DNA of 62,852 nucleotides from Deltaproteobacteria bacterium (GTDB taxonomy: Bacteria; Desulfobacterota; Binatia; UBA9968): the NCBI GenBank assembly GCA_009692615.1, contig SHYW01000013.1, positions 1 through 62,852 on the forward strand, read 5' to 3'. Positions 34,356 to 43,201 of this stretch are shown one piece after another. Each line of letters begins with the position of its first letter. The first letter of the stretch is position 1. A program made the position numbers and the translations under genes. Below the pieces are notes generated by a model. The model made no database searches. It saw only the letters and a list, made by a program, of their open reading frames with translations, and had not been told where the DNA came from.

Positions 34356-35432
34356 ATGAAACGATTGCTGCGAATTCTACCTTGCTGCGTCCTCTTCTGT
34401 GGGCTTTCCGCCCCGTTAATGGCCGCCCAATGGTCGCCGGCCATGTCGGCCTTGATCAAAGACGCCAACAAAGAGGGCAAGCTCAAACTGCTCTGGGGCG
34501 AAGGCACCTTGGGCGGCACCAAGGGCGCGGCCAAGTATGAAGTGATGATCAACAAGATGTTCGGCACCGATATCAAAATCAACTTCACCCCAGGCGCCGC
34601 CATGCCCCAGGTCGGCAGCCAGATCGCAACCGAATACGCTGCCGGTTAGTCCGCCGCGTCGGACGTCTACATCGGCGCCGACAGCTATCTCACGCCGCTA
34701 GTCAAGCGCAAAATATTTTACGAAGTAGACTGGCCGAAGTTTTTGCCCGGCCGGATCACCAACGAAATGGTCGAAGGCGAGCGCACCAGTTTGCGGGTGT
34801 ACACCGGCATTCCGGGAATGCCCTATAACACAAAGCGCGTACCAAAAAACGAAACGCCGACGACTCTCAAGGACATGCTCAAACCTTTTTGGAAGGGCAA
34901 ACTGGCATCGACTCCCTATGTGACGAGTTTAAATATCCTGGCATCGAAGGAGATGTGGGGCAAAGAAGCGGCGCTGGAATATGTCCGGCAGCTATCGAAG
35001 CAAGTGACCGGACTGATCCGCTGCAACGAGATCGATCGGGTCGCCTCGGGCGAATTTCTCAGCTTCGTCATGGACTGTTCCGGATCGCAGACTTTTGAAG
35101 CCCAAGCCCACGGCGCGCCGGTCGAGCATGTCATCGCATGCGACGGCGCCATGCTGCGCCATCGCATGCTGGCGATCCCCAAAAACGCCGAACATCCCAA
35201 CGCCGCCAAACTATTCGCGACGTTCATGCTGACCAAGGAGGCCCAGAAACAACTTTGGGACAGCGACTTCTCCGACATGTATCTGTTCCCCGAATCGCAC
35301 ATGGGCGAGCGCGTGCGCGCGGCGCAGAAACGCGGCGTAAAGTTTTTCGTGCCGACCCTCGAATGGGTCGCGGCCAACCCAGAGATCGACGCGATCTCCG
35401 AAGAGATGGTCAAGATCATGACCCAGAAATGA
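34356..35432 (+). pseudogene. Iron-type SBP interrupted by TAG (first of a tandem pair)
   Basis: A 359-codon frame for an exported SBP, with signal MKRLLRILPCCVLFCGLSAP, stopped once by TAG at 34647-34649 and then open in the same frame to 35432. The downstream paralogue reads AAGQLAVSD where this reads AAG-stop-SAASD, so CAG to TAG at a glutamine is likely. Everything else is intact (TSLRVYTGIPGMPYN, KLFATFMLTKEAQKQLWDSD). The ribosome-binding site and promoter look functional. Low-level amber readthrough could give full-length protein; otherwise the gene is newly inactivated. Confidence 0.75.
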
Positions 35433-35474
35433 CCGCGCGAAGCGCGGTCATCCCGAGCACGAGCGAGGGATCTC
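35431..35474. repeat. Hairpin GACCGCGC-GAA-GCGCGGTC and TCATCCCGAGC...GAGGGATCTC
   Basis: A perfect 8-bp stem overlaps the stop of the interrupted SBP and continues into CATCCCGAGCACGAGCGAGGGATC, a repeat type found between genes in many proteobacteria. It separates the two SBP copies and ends just before the ribosome-binding site of the next gene. Confidence 0.5.
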
Positions 35475-35488
35475 AACAAGGAGCTGTT

Positions 35489-36580
35489 ATGCGCAAAAGA
35501 GCTGATTATTTTTTCATATTCGTCTTATCCGTCGGATCCGTCCTATCGGTCCGATCTAGTTATGCTGCCCAGCCCCAATGGTCGCCGGCGCTCACCAAGG
35601 TGATCCAAGACGCCAACAAAGAAGGCAAGCTCAAACTCAGCTGGGGCGAAGGCACCTTGGGCGGAACTAAGAGAATGGCGCTCTACGAACAGTCGATGAA
35701 CAAAATGTTCGGCAGCACGGTGAAGATCGGTTTCACTCCCGGACCGTCCATGCCAGCGATGGGTAGCCAGATCGCCACCGAATTGGCGGCCGGACAACTG
35801 GCGGTCAGCGATATTTACATCGGTGCCGAAAGTTATCTTGTGCCGTTGGTCAACCGGAAAATTTTCCAAACGGTGGAATGGCAAAAACTCTTGCCCGGCC
35901 GGATCACCAATCAAATGGTCGAAGGCGACGGCCAGAGCTTGCGCGTCTTCTCAGGTTTGCCGGGCACGCCCTACAATAAAAATCGCGTGCCGAAAAACGA
36001 AGTGCCAAAAACCCTCAAAGATTTTTTGAAACCGTTCTGGAAAGGTAAGCTCGCGTCAACGCCGTACGTCACCGGCTTGAACCTGCTCGCCGCCAAAGAA
36101 TTATGGGGCCGCGACGCCGCCCTCGATTACGTCAAGCAATTTTCCAAACAGGTCGCCGGCCTGATCCGCTGCAATGAGATGGACCGGGTCGTCACCGGCG
36201 AATTTTTAGCTTTGGTGATGGACTGCAACGGCGCACGAACCTTCGAACTGCAAGCCCAAGGCGCGCCTCTGGAACATAACGTCGCCCGTGACGCCGCCAT
36301 GGTACGCCATTTTTATTTGAACATTCCCAAGAACGCTGAGAACCCCAATGCCGCCAAGCTCTTCACCACATTCATGTTGACCAAGGAAGCGCAAAAACTG
36401 CTCTGGGAAAGCGACTTTTCCGATCTCTATCTGTTTCCCGAATCCCAATTGGGACAAAAGGTCCGAGCGCTAGAGAAACAAGGCGTAAAATTCTTCGTGC
36501 CGACGCTGGAATGGGTCGCCAACAACCCCGAGATCGAAAAGGTCTCCGAAGAAATGGTCAAAATCGTTACGCAGAAATGA
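35489..36580 (+). CDS. Iron-type extracellular SBP (intact second copy of a pair)
   Basis: A 363-residue exported binding protein with signal MRKRADYFFIFVLSVGSVLS ending at SSYA. It is colinear with the interrupted copy upstream: QWSPALTKVIQDANKEGKLK, WGEGTLGGTKRMALYEQSMN, QSLRVFSGLPGTPYN and FTTFMLTKEAQKLLWESD. AAGGAG precedes the ATG; a longer frame from 35138 lies inside the previous gene. A fused double permease follows 205 bases later, the best candidate membrane partner in the window. Confidence 0.87.
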   Translation: MRKRADYFFIFVLSVGSVLSVRSSYAAQPQWSPALTKVIQDANKEGKLKLSWGEGTLGGTKRMALYEQSMNKMFGSTVKIGFTPGPSMPAMGSQIATELAAGQLAVSDIYIGAESYLVPLVNRKIFQTVEWQKLLPGRITNQMVEGDGQSLRVFSGLPGTPYNKNRVPKNEVPKTLKDFLKPFWKGKLASTPYVTGLNLLAAKELWGRDAALDYVKQFSKQVAGLIRCNEMDRVVTGEFLALVMDCNGARTFELQAQGAPLEHNVARDAAMVRHFYLNIPKNAENPNAAKLFTTFMLTKEAQKLLWESDFSDLYLFPESQLGQKVRALEKQGVKFFVPTLEWVANNPEIEKVSEEMVKIVTQK

Positions 36581-36634
36581 GTTCAACGAACTTGCAACTG
36601 ACATCGCACACGCCGCCCTGCGAAATTCTCATTT

Positions 36635-36741
36635 AATCCCCCCTTTGAAAAAGGGGGTAAGGGGGGATTTTCCTGAGCGGGTTTTGTTATCTGCACAGGG
36701 TTCAAATCCCCCTCGTTCCCCCTTTTCCAAAGGGGGAAGTT
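36635..36741. repeat. Pair of AATCCCCC...GGGGGATT palindromic repeats
   Basis: AATCCCCCCTTTGAAAAAGG with its complement GGGGTAAGGGGGGATT forms one unit, and AAATCCCCCTCGTTCCCCC with CAAAGGGGGAAGTT a second. Both fill the gap between SBP and permease. Such units are common intergenic repeats in deltaproteobacteria and cyanobacteria (general knowledge). Confidence 0.55.
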
Positions 36742-36785
36742 AGCAGGATTCCGACAGACGATTGTCTCCGACTCCACAACAGATC

Positions 36786-38534
36786 ATGGTCAAACTTTTC
36801 ACCCAAAAATTCTCTCGGCAATCCGGCCAAGCCGATCCTTGGGCGATCGCCATGGTCGCGGTGGCGTCATTTGTCAGCCTGCTCATACTCGCGCCTTTGG
36901 CGGTGGTGCTGTGGTTGAGTTTTTTCGACGGTTCGCCCATCGATCCGATCACTAAATATTCCTGGAAAAACTATCTGACGGTTTTCGCCGAGCCCTTCAC
37001 TTATAAAGTTCTCTGGAACACCGCCTGTTTCTCGTTCATCGCCTTGGTCGTGTCGTTTATGTTCGGCCTGCCCACCGCGTGGCTGGTCGAGCGCACCGAC
37101 TTTCCGGGGAAAACTATTTTGCTGACGTTCATGACCGTCGGCTTGCTGATTCCCGGCTTCGCCGTCGCCATGGGCTGGCTGTTTCTGCTTCATCCGCGCA
37201 TCGGCATCGTCAATCAATGGCTGCAAGACGCCTTCGGCCTCATCGACGCGCCGATCAGCATCACGACGATCACCGGCATGGGCTGGGTGCAGGGGCTCAA
37301 TCTAACTCCAGTCGCCTTCATCATGACCGCCGGCGCTTTCCGCGCCATGGACCCCAAGCTCGAAGAAGCCGCCGAAGCCAGCGGCGCCAGCACCACGCGG
37401 ATGATTTGGAATGTGACGATACCGCTCATCTGGCCGGGCATCCTCGCCGCCGGAATTTATATTTTCACCGTCGGTCTATCCGCCTTCGACGTGCCGGCGA
37501 TCATCGGCTGGTCGAACCGCATTTTTACTTTCAGCACCTACATGTATCTGCTCGTCAGTCCCCAGGAAGGTTTGCCGCGCTACGGCTTGAGCGCGACTTT
37601 CAGCATCATGGGCATTGTTCTCGCCGCCGGCTTGGGTTGGTGGTACGCCCGCGTGCAGAGCCGCAGCCATCAATATGAAATCATCACCGGCAAAGCCTAC
37701 CAGCCGAAGATCGTCAAACTCGGCCGACGCGCGATTCTCGCCTGGCTCTACGTCGGCGCGTATCTGGTCCTGAGCAAACTGATTCCCCTCGCCATGCTGG
37801 TCTGGGCCTCGCTGTTAAAATATTTTGAGATGCCGTCGGCGGAAGCCTTCGCGCATACCTCCATGCAAAACTATTACGGCCTGCCTTGGGATCTGGTCCT
37901 GCGCGGTATCGCCAACACGTCGATTTTGATGCTGCTCACGCCGACCATCACGGTGATCGTCAGCCTGATCTTCGCCTGGGTCGTGCTACGGTCGAAAATC
38001 CGCGGCCGTTTCATCTTTGATTTTTTCGCCTTTCTACCTCACGCCGTGCCCAACATTATTTTTGCCATCGGCGCCGTGCTGCTGGCGCTGTTCGTCTTGA
38101 AAAATTATATCCCGCTGTACGGCACCATTTGGCTGCTGCTCTTGCTCTACATCATCGTCCGTCTGAGCTACGGCACGCGCATGATGAACAGCTCACTGAT
38201 TCAAATCCATCGCGAACTCGAAGAAGCCGCCTACGTCGCCGGCAGCAGCACCTGGAACGTGGTCCGGCGCATTCTCGTGCCGATCCTAACGCCGCCGATC
38301 CTTTACGGCTGGCTCTGGATCGCGCTCCTTACCTATCGTGAGCTGACTCTCGCGGTCTTATTGTCACGGTCGGAAAACACCACGCTGCCGGTGGTGGTCT
38401 GGAGCATATGGCTCAACGGCGGTTTCGGCCAAGCCGCGGCGTTGACGCTAGTCATGCTTTGTATTTTAGTGCCGATCATTGCGCTCTATTGGATCGTCGC
38501 CCAACGCTCCGGCATCGGCACGCGGGCAGTGTAA
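36786..38534 (+). CDS. ABC transporter permease, fused double iron-type (FbpB-like)
   Basis: A 582-residue inner-membrane protein with about twelve helices in two binding-protein-dependent permease domains. Each domain has the EAA loop that contacts the ATPase: EEAAEASGASTTRMIWNVTI near residue 205 and EEAAYVAGSSTWNVVRRI near 480. Iron(III) and related importers use this fused form. No ATP-binding gene lies beside it, so it must share an ATPase from elsewhere. The start at 36786 is the first ATG; a TTG at 36762 is an alternative. It probably works with the SBP just upstream (inference). Confidence 0.9.
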   Translation: MVKLFTQKFSRQSGQADPWAIAMVAVASFVSLLILAPLAVVLWLSFFDGSPIDPITKYSWKNYLTVFAEPFTYKVLWNTACFSFIALVVSFMFGLPTAWLVERTDFPGKTILLTFMTVGLLIPGFAVAMGWLFLLHPRIGIVNQWLQDAFGLIDAPISITTITGMGWVQGLNLTPVAFIMTAGAFRAMDPKLEEAAEASGASTTRMIWNVTIPLIWPGILAAGIYIFTVGLSAFDVPAIIGWSNRIFTFSTYMYLLVSPQEGLPRYGLSATFSIMGIVLAAGLGWWYARVQSRSHQYEIITGKAYQPKIVKLGRRAILAWLYVGAYLVLSKLIPLAMLVWASLLKYFEMPSAEAFAHTSMQNYYGLPWDLVLRGIANTSILMLLTPTITVIVSLIFAWVVLRSKIRGRFIFDFFAFLPHAVPNIIFAIGAVLLALFVLKNYIPLYGTIWLLLLLYIIVRLSYGTRMMNSSLIQIHRELEEAAYVAGSSTWNVVRRILVPILTPPILYGWLWIALLTYRELTLAVLLSRSENTTLPVVVWSIWLNGGFGQAAALTLVMLCILVPIIALYWIVAQRSGIGTRAV

Positions 38535-38556
38535 TGTTACCGCGTCAAGCATCCAG

Positions 38557-38714
38557 CGAAACAAATCCGAAATCCGAATATCGAAATCCGAAACAAACTC
38601 AGATACAAATAAATCCCAAACCCGGAAAATCCAAAACCTCGAGTCCGAATCGAGTTAGTTTGGAATTTTGAGTTTTTCATCATTTTGGATTTGTTTCGAA
38701 TTTCGAGTTTCGGT
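38557..38714. repeat. AT-rich inverted repeat, GAAACAAATCC...GGATTTGTTTC
   Basis: CGAAACAAATCCGAAATCCG on the left is matched by TTGGATTTGTTTCGAATTTCG on the right. The element fills most of the 240-base gap between the permease and the next SBP; nothing else is recognisable there. Confidence 0.55.
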
Positions 38715-38777
38715 CCGCGGGGCCTCTTTCGTGCTTAGAATTTTTTGGCTAGATTTCAGCGAGAGTCGTTGACTAAC

Positions 38778-39779
38778 ATGGAGCAAAAGTTGGCGCAGCG
38801 TGGAAAAATGATTTCATTACTCATCGCGATAATTTTGGCGCTGCTCTCAGCCAATCACGGCCCGGCGCAAGAACGGCGTGGCAAGACGAGAATTTCGAAT
38901 GCCGGCTTCACCATCACGGCGCTGCCTCTTCTCGCCGCCAAGGAATGGGGCATCTTCAACGCCAACAACTTGGACATGGAAGTGATTCTCATGCAGTCCA
39001 ACCTAGTGCCGGCGGCGTTGACCCAAGGCGATATCGATTATCAAGCCGGTGTCGGCCCGGCTTCGGTGAATGCGACGATGACCGGCTTCGCCACCCGCGC
39101 GATTTGGTTTTCATCCGATCGTATTTCCTACCGGCTGATGGCCAAACCGCAGTACAAAACTCTCGAAAGCCTCAAGCAAAAAAAAGTCGCCGTCACCGGT
39201 TTGGGCGGCACGGTGCATATCGCGTTCAACATGGCAGTGGATAAAGCCGGCGGTAATCCAAAAGATTTCGTCTTAGTAACCATCGGCGGCCAATAAATCC
39301 AACAGCTCATCTCTCTCGAATCCGGTTACGTCGACGCCGCCGTGCTGTCGCCGCCGGTGACTTTGGGCGCGCAAAAAAAAGGCTTTAGCAAAGTTCTCGA
39401 TGTCGGCGCCATGGTGGAAATGCCGGGCGGCGGCTTGACCACGCTGGCGAAGACGATTCAAGAACGACCGGTGGAAACCAAACGCGTGATCCGCTCGCTG
39501 CAAATGGCCAAGGAAGAAATCCGTAAATCCAAGTCGCGAACATTAGACCTCATCGTCAAGCTGCTGCGCATGGATCGCGAAGCCGCCACCGACACCTACG
39601 AGCAATTTTTAACCACCCTCAGCCCAAGCGGCATCCCCACGCGCATCGGCATGGACATCTTGGTGAAGTCGGTACAGCAACAAGGCCGCTTCGTCGACCG
39701 CAAAGTAAATTTTTATGAAATCGCCGACGACCGCCTCGCCACCGAAGTGGCGAAAGAAATGGGCTACAAGATTCCGTAA
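38778..39779 (+). pseudogene. NMT1-type SBP interrupted by TAA (first of a tandem pair)
   Basis: A 334-codon frame for an exported SBP interrupted once by TAA at 39294-39296. Before it: KTRISNAGFTITALPLLAAK and GDIDYQAGVGPASVNATMTG; after it, in the same frame: ISLESGYVDAAVLSPP and DVGAMVEMPGGGLTTLAKTI. The intact paralogue downstream has GQQLQ where this has GQ-stop-IQ, so CAA to TAA at a glutamine explains the break. The start could also be the ATG at 38808. It is probably recently inactivated. Confidence 0.75.
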
Positions 39780-39852
39780 TCCCCGCCATCGAAGTCTTTC
39801 CCCTCGCCCATTCCGATGGGAGAGGGCGAGGGTGAGGGCGTTAAGGACAGTC

Positions 39853-40854
39853 ATGAGTCGATTATCACCGCGAAAATTAGTCTGGCACATTTGCGCCGCA
39901 CTACTTCTAACAATTCTCAACGCTCTCCCGGCAACAAGCCAAGACAAACGCACCAAGGTGCGCATCTCCAACGCCGGCCTGACCATCACCGCGCTGCCGC
40001 TGTTGGCCGCGCGCGATTGGGGCGTCTTTAAAGAGAACGGACTCGACGTCGAAATCGTCGTCATGAGCCCACCGCTGGGCGCCGCCGCGATGAATCAAGG
40101 CGACATCGATTATGTCGCCGGCGTCGGGCCGGCGTCGGTCGCCGCGACGCTTACCGGTTTGCCGTCGCGGGCGATTTGGTTTTCTTCGGATCGCATTTCC
40201 TACTGGCTGCAGAGCGCGCCACAGTATAAGTCGCTACAAGAACTCAAAGGCAAAAAGATCGCGCTGTCGGGCGGCGTCGGCGGCACCAATCATGTCGCGT
40301 TGCTCATCGCCCTGGAAAAGTCCGGCGCCAACCCGAAAGATTACGTCATGGTGGCGATTCCCGGCCAGCAACTGCAAATTTACTATTCGCTCGAATCCGG
40401 TTTCGTCGAGGCCGCGCTGATGTCGCCGCCGCATATTTTTGCCGCGGCGAAAAAAGGCTTTCACAAAATCTTGGACGTCGGCGCCATGGTGGAAATGCCC
40501 GGCGGCGGTTTGACCGCAATGGTGAAAACCATACAAGAGCGCCCCGCCGAAACGCGGCGCGTCATCCGCGCGCTGCAAGTCGCCAAGGACGAAGTACGCA
40601 AGTCGAAACCACGAACAGTGGAATTGATCATGCGGCTTTTGAAAATGGACAAGGACGGCGCCGGAGAAACTTACGACGCGTTTCTGACGACATTGAATCC
40701 CAGCGGTCTGCCCAATCGCGCCGGCATCGACAACCTGGTTCGTTCGCTCCAAGCCCAAGGCCGTTTCGTCGACCGCAAAGTAAATTTCGCCGAAGTCGCC
40801 GACGACCGCCTAGCAACCGAAGTGGCGAAGGAGTTGGGCTATAAGCTGCCATAG
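39853..40854 (+). CDS. NMT1/TauA-type SBP (intact second copy of a pair)
   Basis: A 333-residue exported binding protein. Signal MSRLSPRKLVWHICAALLLT ends near PATSQ. KVRISNAGLTITALPLLAAR, GDIDYVAGVGPASVAATLTG, ELKGKKIALSGGVGGTN and DVGAMVEMPGGGLTAMVKTI match the interrupted upstream copy. AAGGACAGTC precedes the ATG; the longer frame from 39715 lies in the previous gene. A hairpin-like repeat (CCCTCGCCC...GGGCGAGGG) lies just before it. The FAD enzyme downstream may act on its ligand (inference). Confidence 0.87.
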   Translation: MSRLSPRKLVWHICAALLLTILNALPATSQDKRTKVRISNAGLTITALPLLAARDWGVFKENGLDVEIVVMSPPLGAAAMNQGDIDYVAGVGPASVAATLTGLPSRAIWFSSDRISYWLQSAPQYKSLQELKGKKIALSGGVGGTNHVALLIALEKSGANPKDYVMVAIPGQQLQIYYSLESGFVEAALMSPPHIFAAAKKGFHKILDVGAMVEMPGGGLTAMVKTIQERPAETRRVIRALQVAKDEVRKSKPRTVELIMRLLKMDKDGAGETYDAFLTTLNPSGLPNRAGIDNLVRSLQAQGRFVDRKVNFAEVADDRLATEVAKELGYKLP

Positions 40855-40868
40855 ACTGAAAGACTTGA

Positions 40869-40951
40869 TTCACCACGGAGGACACGGAGAGCACGAAGTT
40901 CGGAAAATCTATTTTCTAGACCTCTGTGTACTCCGTGACCTCCGTGGTGAA
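40869..40951. repeat. Palindromic repeat, CACCACGGAGGACACGGAG variant
   Basis: TTCACCACGGAGGACACGGA is complementary to CTCCGTGACCTCCGTGGTGAA, a GGAG variant of the CACCACGAAGG family. It separates the SBP from the FAD-dependent enzyme. Confidence 0.7.
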
Positions 40952-40996
40952 TCATGTGTTTCGCTCTAATAACTGTGACAATTGGAAGAGAAATCC

Positions 40997-42391
40997 ATGG
41001 AACCACTCTACTCAGACATTGTCATCGTCGGCGCCGGCCTCGCCGGCTTCACCGCCGCGGTCCGTGCCGCCGAACGAGGCGCGCAAGTTTTACTCGTCGA
41101 TAAAAGTAACGGCGAACTAGGCGACGGCAACGTCTTGATGGCGTCAGGCAGCCTGCGCGCCGGCGGCAAGAGTCCGAAGACCGATGCCAAAGAGCTGCAC
41201 GATTTCGTCATGTCCGAAGGCGTCGCCTATCCCGACTTGGTCAAGTCTTGGTCGGCGACGTGCAGCCGCGCCATCGATTGGTTGCCGACTGTCGGCGTCG
41301 CCATCGAAGAGACCGCGCCGGGAAGAATTTGGCTCCAGCAAGAGAGCGAGATTTCCTACGGCCCGGTTTACAAAAAGGATGTCGGCCCGCGCGCCATCGC
41401 CAGTCTCAAAAAACAGTTCTTAAAACTCGGCGGCCGCTATATGAACGGCATGGAAGGCGTGCGGCTGATCGTCGAGAACAACCGCGTCGTCGGCCTCGTC
41501 GGTAAACAGAACGGTCGAGAAATTGAATTGCGTAGTCGCGCGACGATTCTCTCCACCGGCGGTTTCAGCGCCAACAAAGAATTGGTGAAACGATATATCG
41601 GCTCCCACGCCGACCGCTGCAAACTACGCGGCTCCAAGCAAGACACCGGCGACGGTCTGCGCATGGCGCTGGAAGTCGGCGCCAAAGCGGTCAATCTCAA
41701 ATATTTCTACGGCCATCTGATCGCGCGCAAAGCGCTTAGCGACGACCGCTTCTGGCCCTACCCGCGTTTAGATTCATTTGTCGACGAAGGCATGCTCGTC
41801 AATGCCACCGGCCAGCGCTTTGTCGACGAAGGCCGCGGCGATGTCGCGGTGGCCAACGATCTGGCGCGCAGCGACGATCCCACCGGCGCGACTTTGATTT
41901 TCGATCGCGAGTCTTGGGCCGCGTCAAAGGACAACCCGTCGTCCGCGTCGCTAAAAATTCCCGCGCCCAATCCATGGATAATCGACAACGGCGCCGAAAT
42001 ATTTTCCCACGAGACCGTCGAAGGCCTGGCGCAAGCGCTCGGCATCGATCGCGCAAAACTGAAAAAAACTGTCGAGGATTACAATCGCGCGGTAGAAACG
42101 AACGATGCGAAGGCATTAACCGTGACGCGCACGGGCAAACCGAAAGCGCTGCGCGCGCCGCTCTACGGCTTGCGCGTCGTCTCCGGCATCACTTTTACAA
42201 TGGGCGGCGTCGCCATCAACGGTCGCGCCCAAGTTCTGAACCAAGAAGAAAAATCCATCGCCGGCCTGTTCGCCGCCGGCGACGCCATCGGCGGTCTAAT
42301 GGGCGGCCAGCGCGGCGGCTACACCGGCGGTCTGATGCAGGCGATTGTAACGGGAATTTTAGCCGGCGAAAGCGCGGCTGAGACGAAGTAG
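40997..42391 (+). CDS. FAD-dependent oxidoreductase, fumarate reductase/KstD-like flavoprotein
   Basis: A 464-residue flavoprotein of the FAD_binding_2 family. The dinucleotide motif VIVGAGLAGFTAAVRAAE is at about residues 9-26, then VDKSNGELGDGNVLMASG; the cap domain follows, and the C-terminal GVAINGRAQVLNQ, GLFAAGDAIGG and GQRGGYTGG complete the FAD site. Relatives reduce fumarate-like enoates or desaturate ketosteroids and tricarballylate. No signal peptide, so cytoplasmic. GGAAGAGAAATCC lies before the ATG. It stands alone after the SBP pair; the electron acceptor and substrate are unknown. Confidence 0.87.
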   Translation: MEPLYSDIVIVGAGLAGFTAAVRAAERGAQVLLVDKSNGELGDGNVLMASGSLRAGGKSPKTDAKELHDFVMSEGVAYPDLVKSWSATCSRAIDWLPTVGVAIEETAPGRIWLQQESEISYGPVYKKDVGPRAIASLKKQFLKLGGRYMNGMEGVRLIVENNRVVGLVGKQNGREIELRSRATILSTGGFSANKELVKRYIGSHADRCKLRGSKQDTGDGLRMALEVGAKAVNLKYFYGHLIARKALSDDRFWPYPRLDSFVDEGMLVNATGQRFVDEGRGDVAVANDLARSDDPTGATLIFDRESWAASKDNPSSASLKIPAPNPWIIDNGAEIFSHETVEGLAQALGIDRAKLKKTVEDYNRAVETNDAKALTVTRTGKPKALRAPLYGLRVVSGITFTMGGVAINGRAQVLNQEEKSIAGLFAAGDAIGGLMGGQRGGYTGGLMQAIVTGILAGESAAETK

Positions 42392-42430
42392 GTTTCGAAT
42401 CGAAGTATTCTGCTAGGGGAGTAAGATCAT

Positions 42431-42498
42431 TTTCACCACGAAGGACACGAAGGTTTCGGATAAATTATTTTGCAAACTTCGTGCTCTTCGTGGTGAAT
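42431..42498. repeat. Palindromic repeat, CACCACGAAGGACACGAAGG type
   Basis: TTCACCACGAAGGACACGAA pairs with TTCGTGCTCTTCGTGGTGAA; the centre has TTTCGGATAAATTATTTTGCAAA. It lies between the convergent FAD enzyme and lipoprotein genes. Confidence 0.72.
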
Positions 42499-42515
42499 CA
42501 ATTTCTCACAACAAA

Positions 42516-43130
42516 TTAGAAGCTCACCGCTTTCAGATCAACGATCAGCGCGGCAAGAATCTCATTCAAAGCATCGTTCCAACCTTTGACCAACGCTTCC
42601 GGCGTGCGACCGTTGACCGCCGTCGCTTTGACGTAACGCTTGCGCGTGACGATCTCGGCCTTGCTCGGAGTTTCTTTGCTCAAGAAAAATTCCATCTCCA
42701 ACACCGCCTTCGGCGCGTTGAGATCGCGAAAGTCGCCGTAGAGCGCGTCGACGCTGCCCTCCAAATTATGCGTCGGCTCCAGCTGGCTGGCGGCGCCAAT
42801 GACGTACTGCGCCACTTGCGCCTGGGCCAAAGCGCGGCGCACTTCTTCGCTGAGCAAGGCGCCGGGCGCGACCAGAAACTGATGATAAAAGTCCGACTCG
42901 AAGTTGCCATCGCCGCGCCGATAGACAAAACTCCGTCCGTCATAACGCGGTGAAACGCGCAACGTCGAAACCAGCAGCACACCGCCGGTCTTCGCAGTCG
43001 CCGCACTTTCAGCGCGGCTCGCTTCCAGCACAAAGTAACGTTTGTCCGGATAACTTTTCTCCACGCTGACGCAGCCGGAGACAACACCCAACACGACCCA
43101 CAACAGCGATGAAAGAAACAAATTATTCAT
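42516..43130 (-). CDS. ABC-type transport auxiliary lipoprotein (PqiC/YmbA-like)
   Basis: A 204-residue lipoprotein. The N-terminal MNNLFLSSLLWVVLGVVSGC is a type II signal with lipobox VSGC, so the mature protein is acylated. DKRYFVLEASR, LLVSTLRVSPRYDGRSFVYR and FLVAPGALLSEEVRRAL are the pattern of the auxiliary lipoproteins that accompany MCE transporters at the outer membrane. It is last of the minus-strand mlaE-mlaF-mlaD series. The start at 43130 is chosen for the signal; a GTG at 43154 is an alternative and neither has a clear ribosome-binding site. Confidence 0.85.
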   Translation of the reverse strand: MNNLFLSSLLWVVLGVVSGCVSVEKSYPDKRYFVLEASRAESAATAKTGGVLLVSTLRVSPRYDGRSFVYRRGDGNFESDFYHQFLVAPGALLSEEVRRALAQAQVAQYVIGAASQLEPTHNLEGSVDALYGDFRDLNAPKAVLEMEFFLSKETPSKAEIVTRKRYVKATAVNGRTPEALVKGWNDALNEILAALIVDLKAVSF

Positions 43131-43201
43131 TGTTGAGTTTATTTTGTTCACCAATTTCTTTCTTTGCGTACTTTGCGTTCTTTGCGGTTAAATTTTTTGA
43201 C

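Noticed and set aside
34647-34649. TAG read as pyrrolysine or as recoded glutamine
   Set aside because: Many genes here end in TAA or TAG normally, and no Pyl genes or recoding signal were seen. A single C-to-T nonsense change is simpler.
36635-36741. Possible tRNA-like GGTTCAAATCC
   Set aside because: No acceptor stem, anticodon arm or CCA context; it is part of a CCCCC palindromic repeat.
39294-39296. TAA as a recoded codon
   Set aside because: TAA is the normal stop of several neighbouring genes, so reassignment is not credible.
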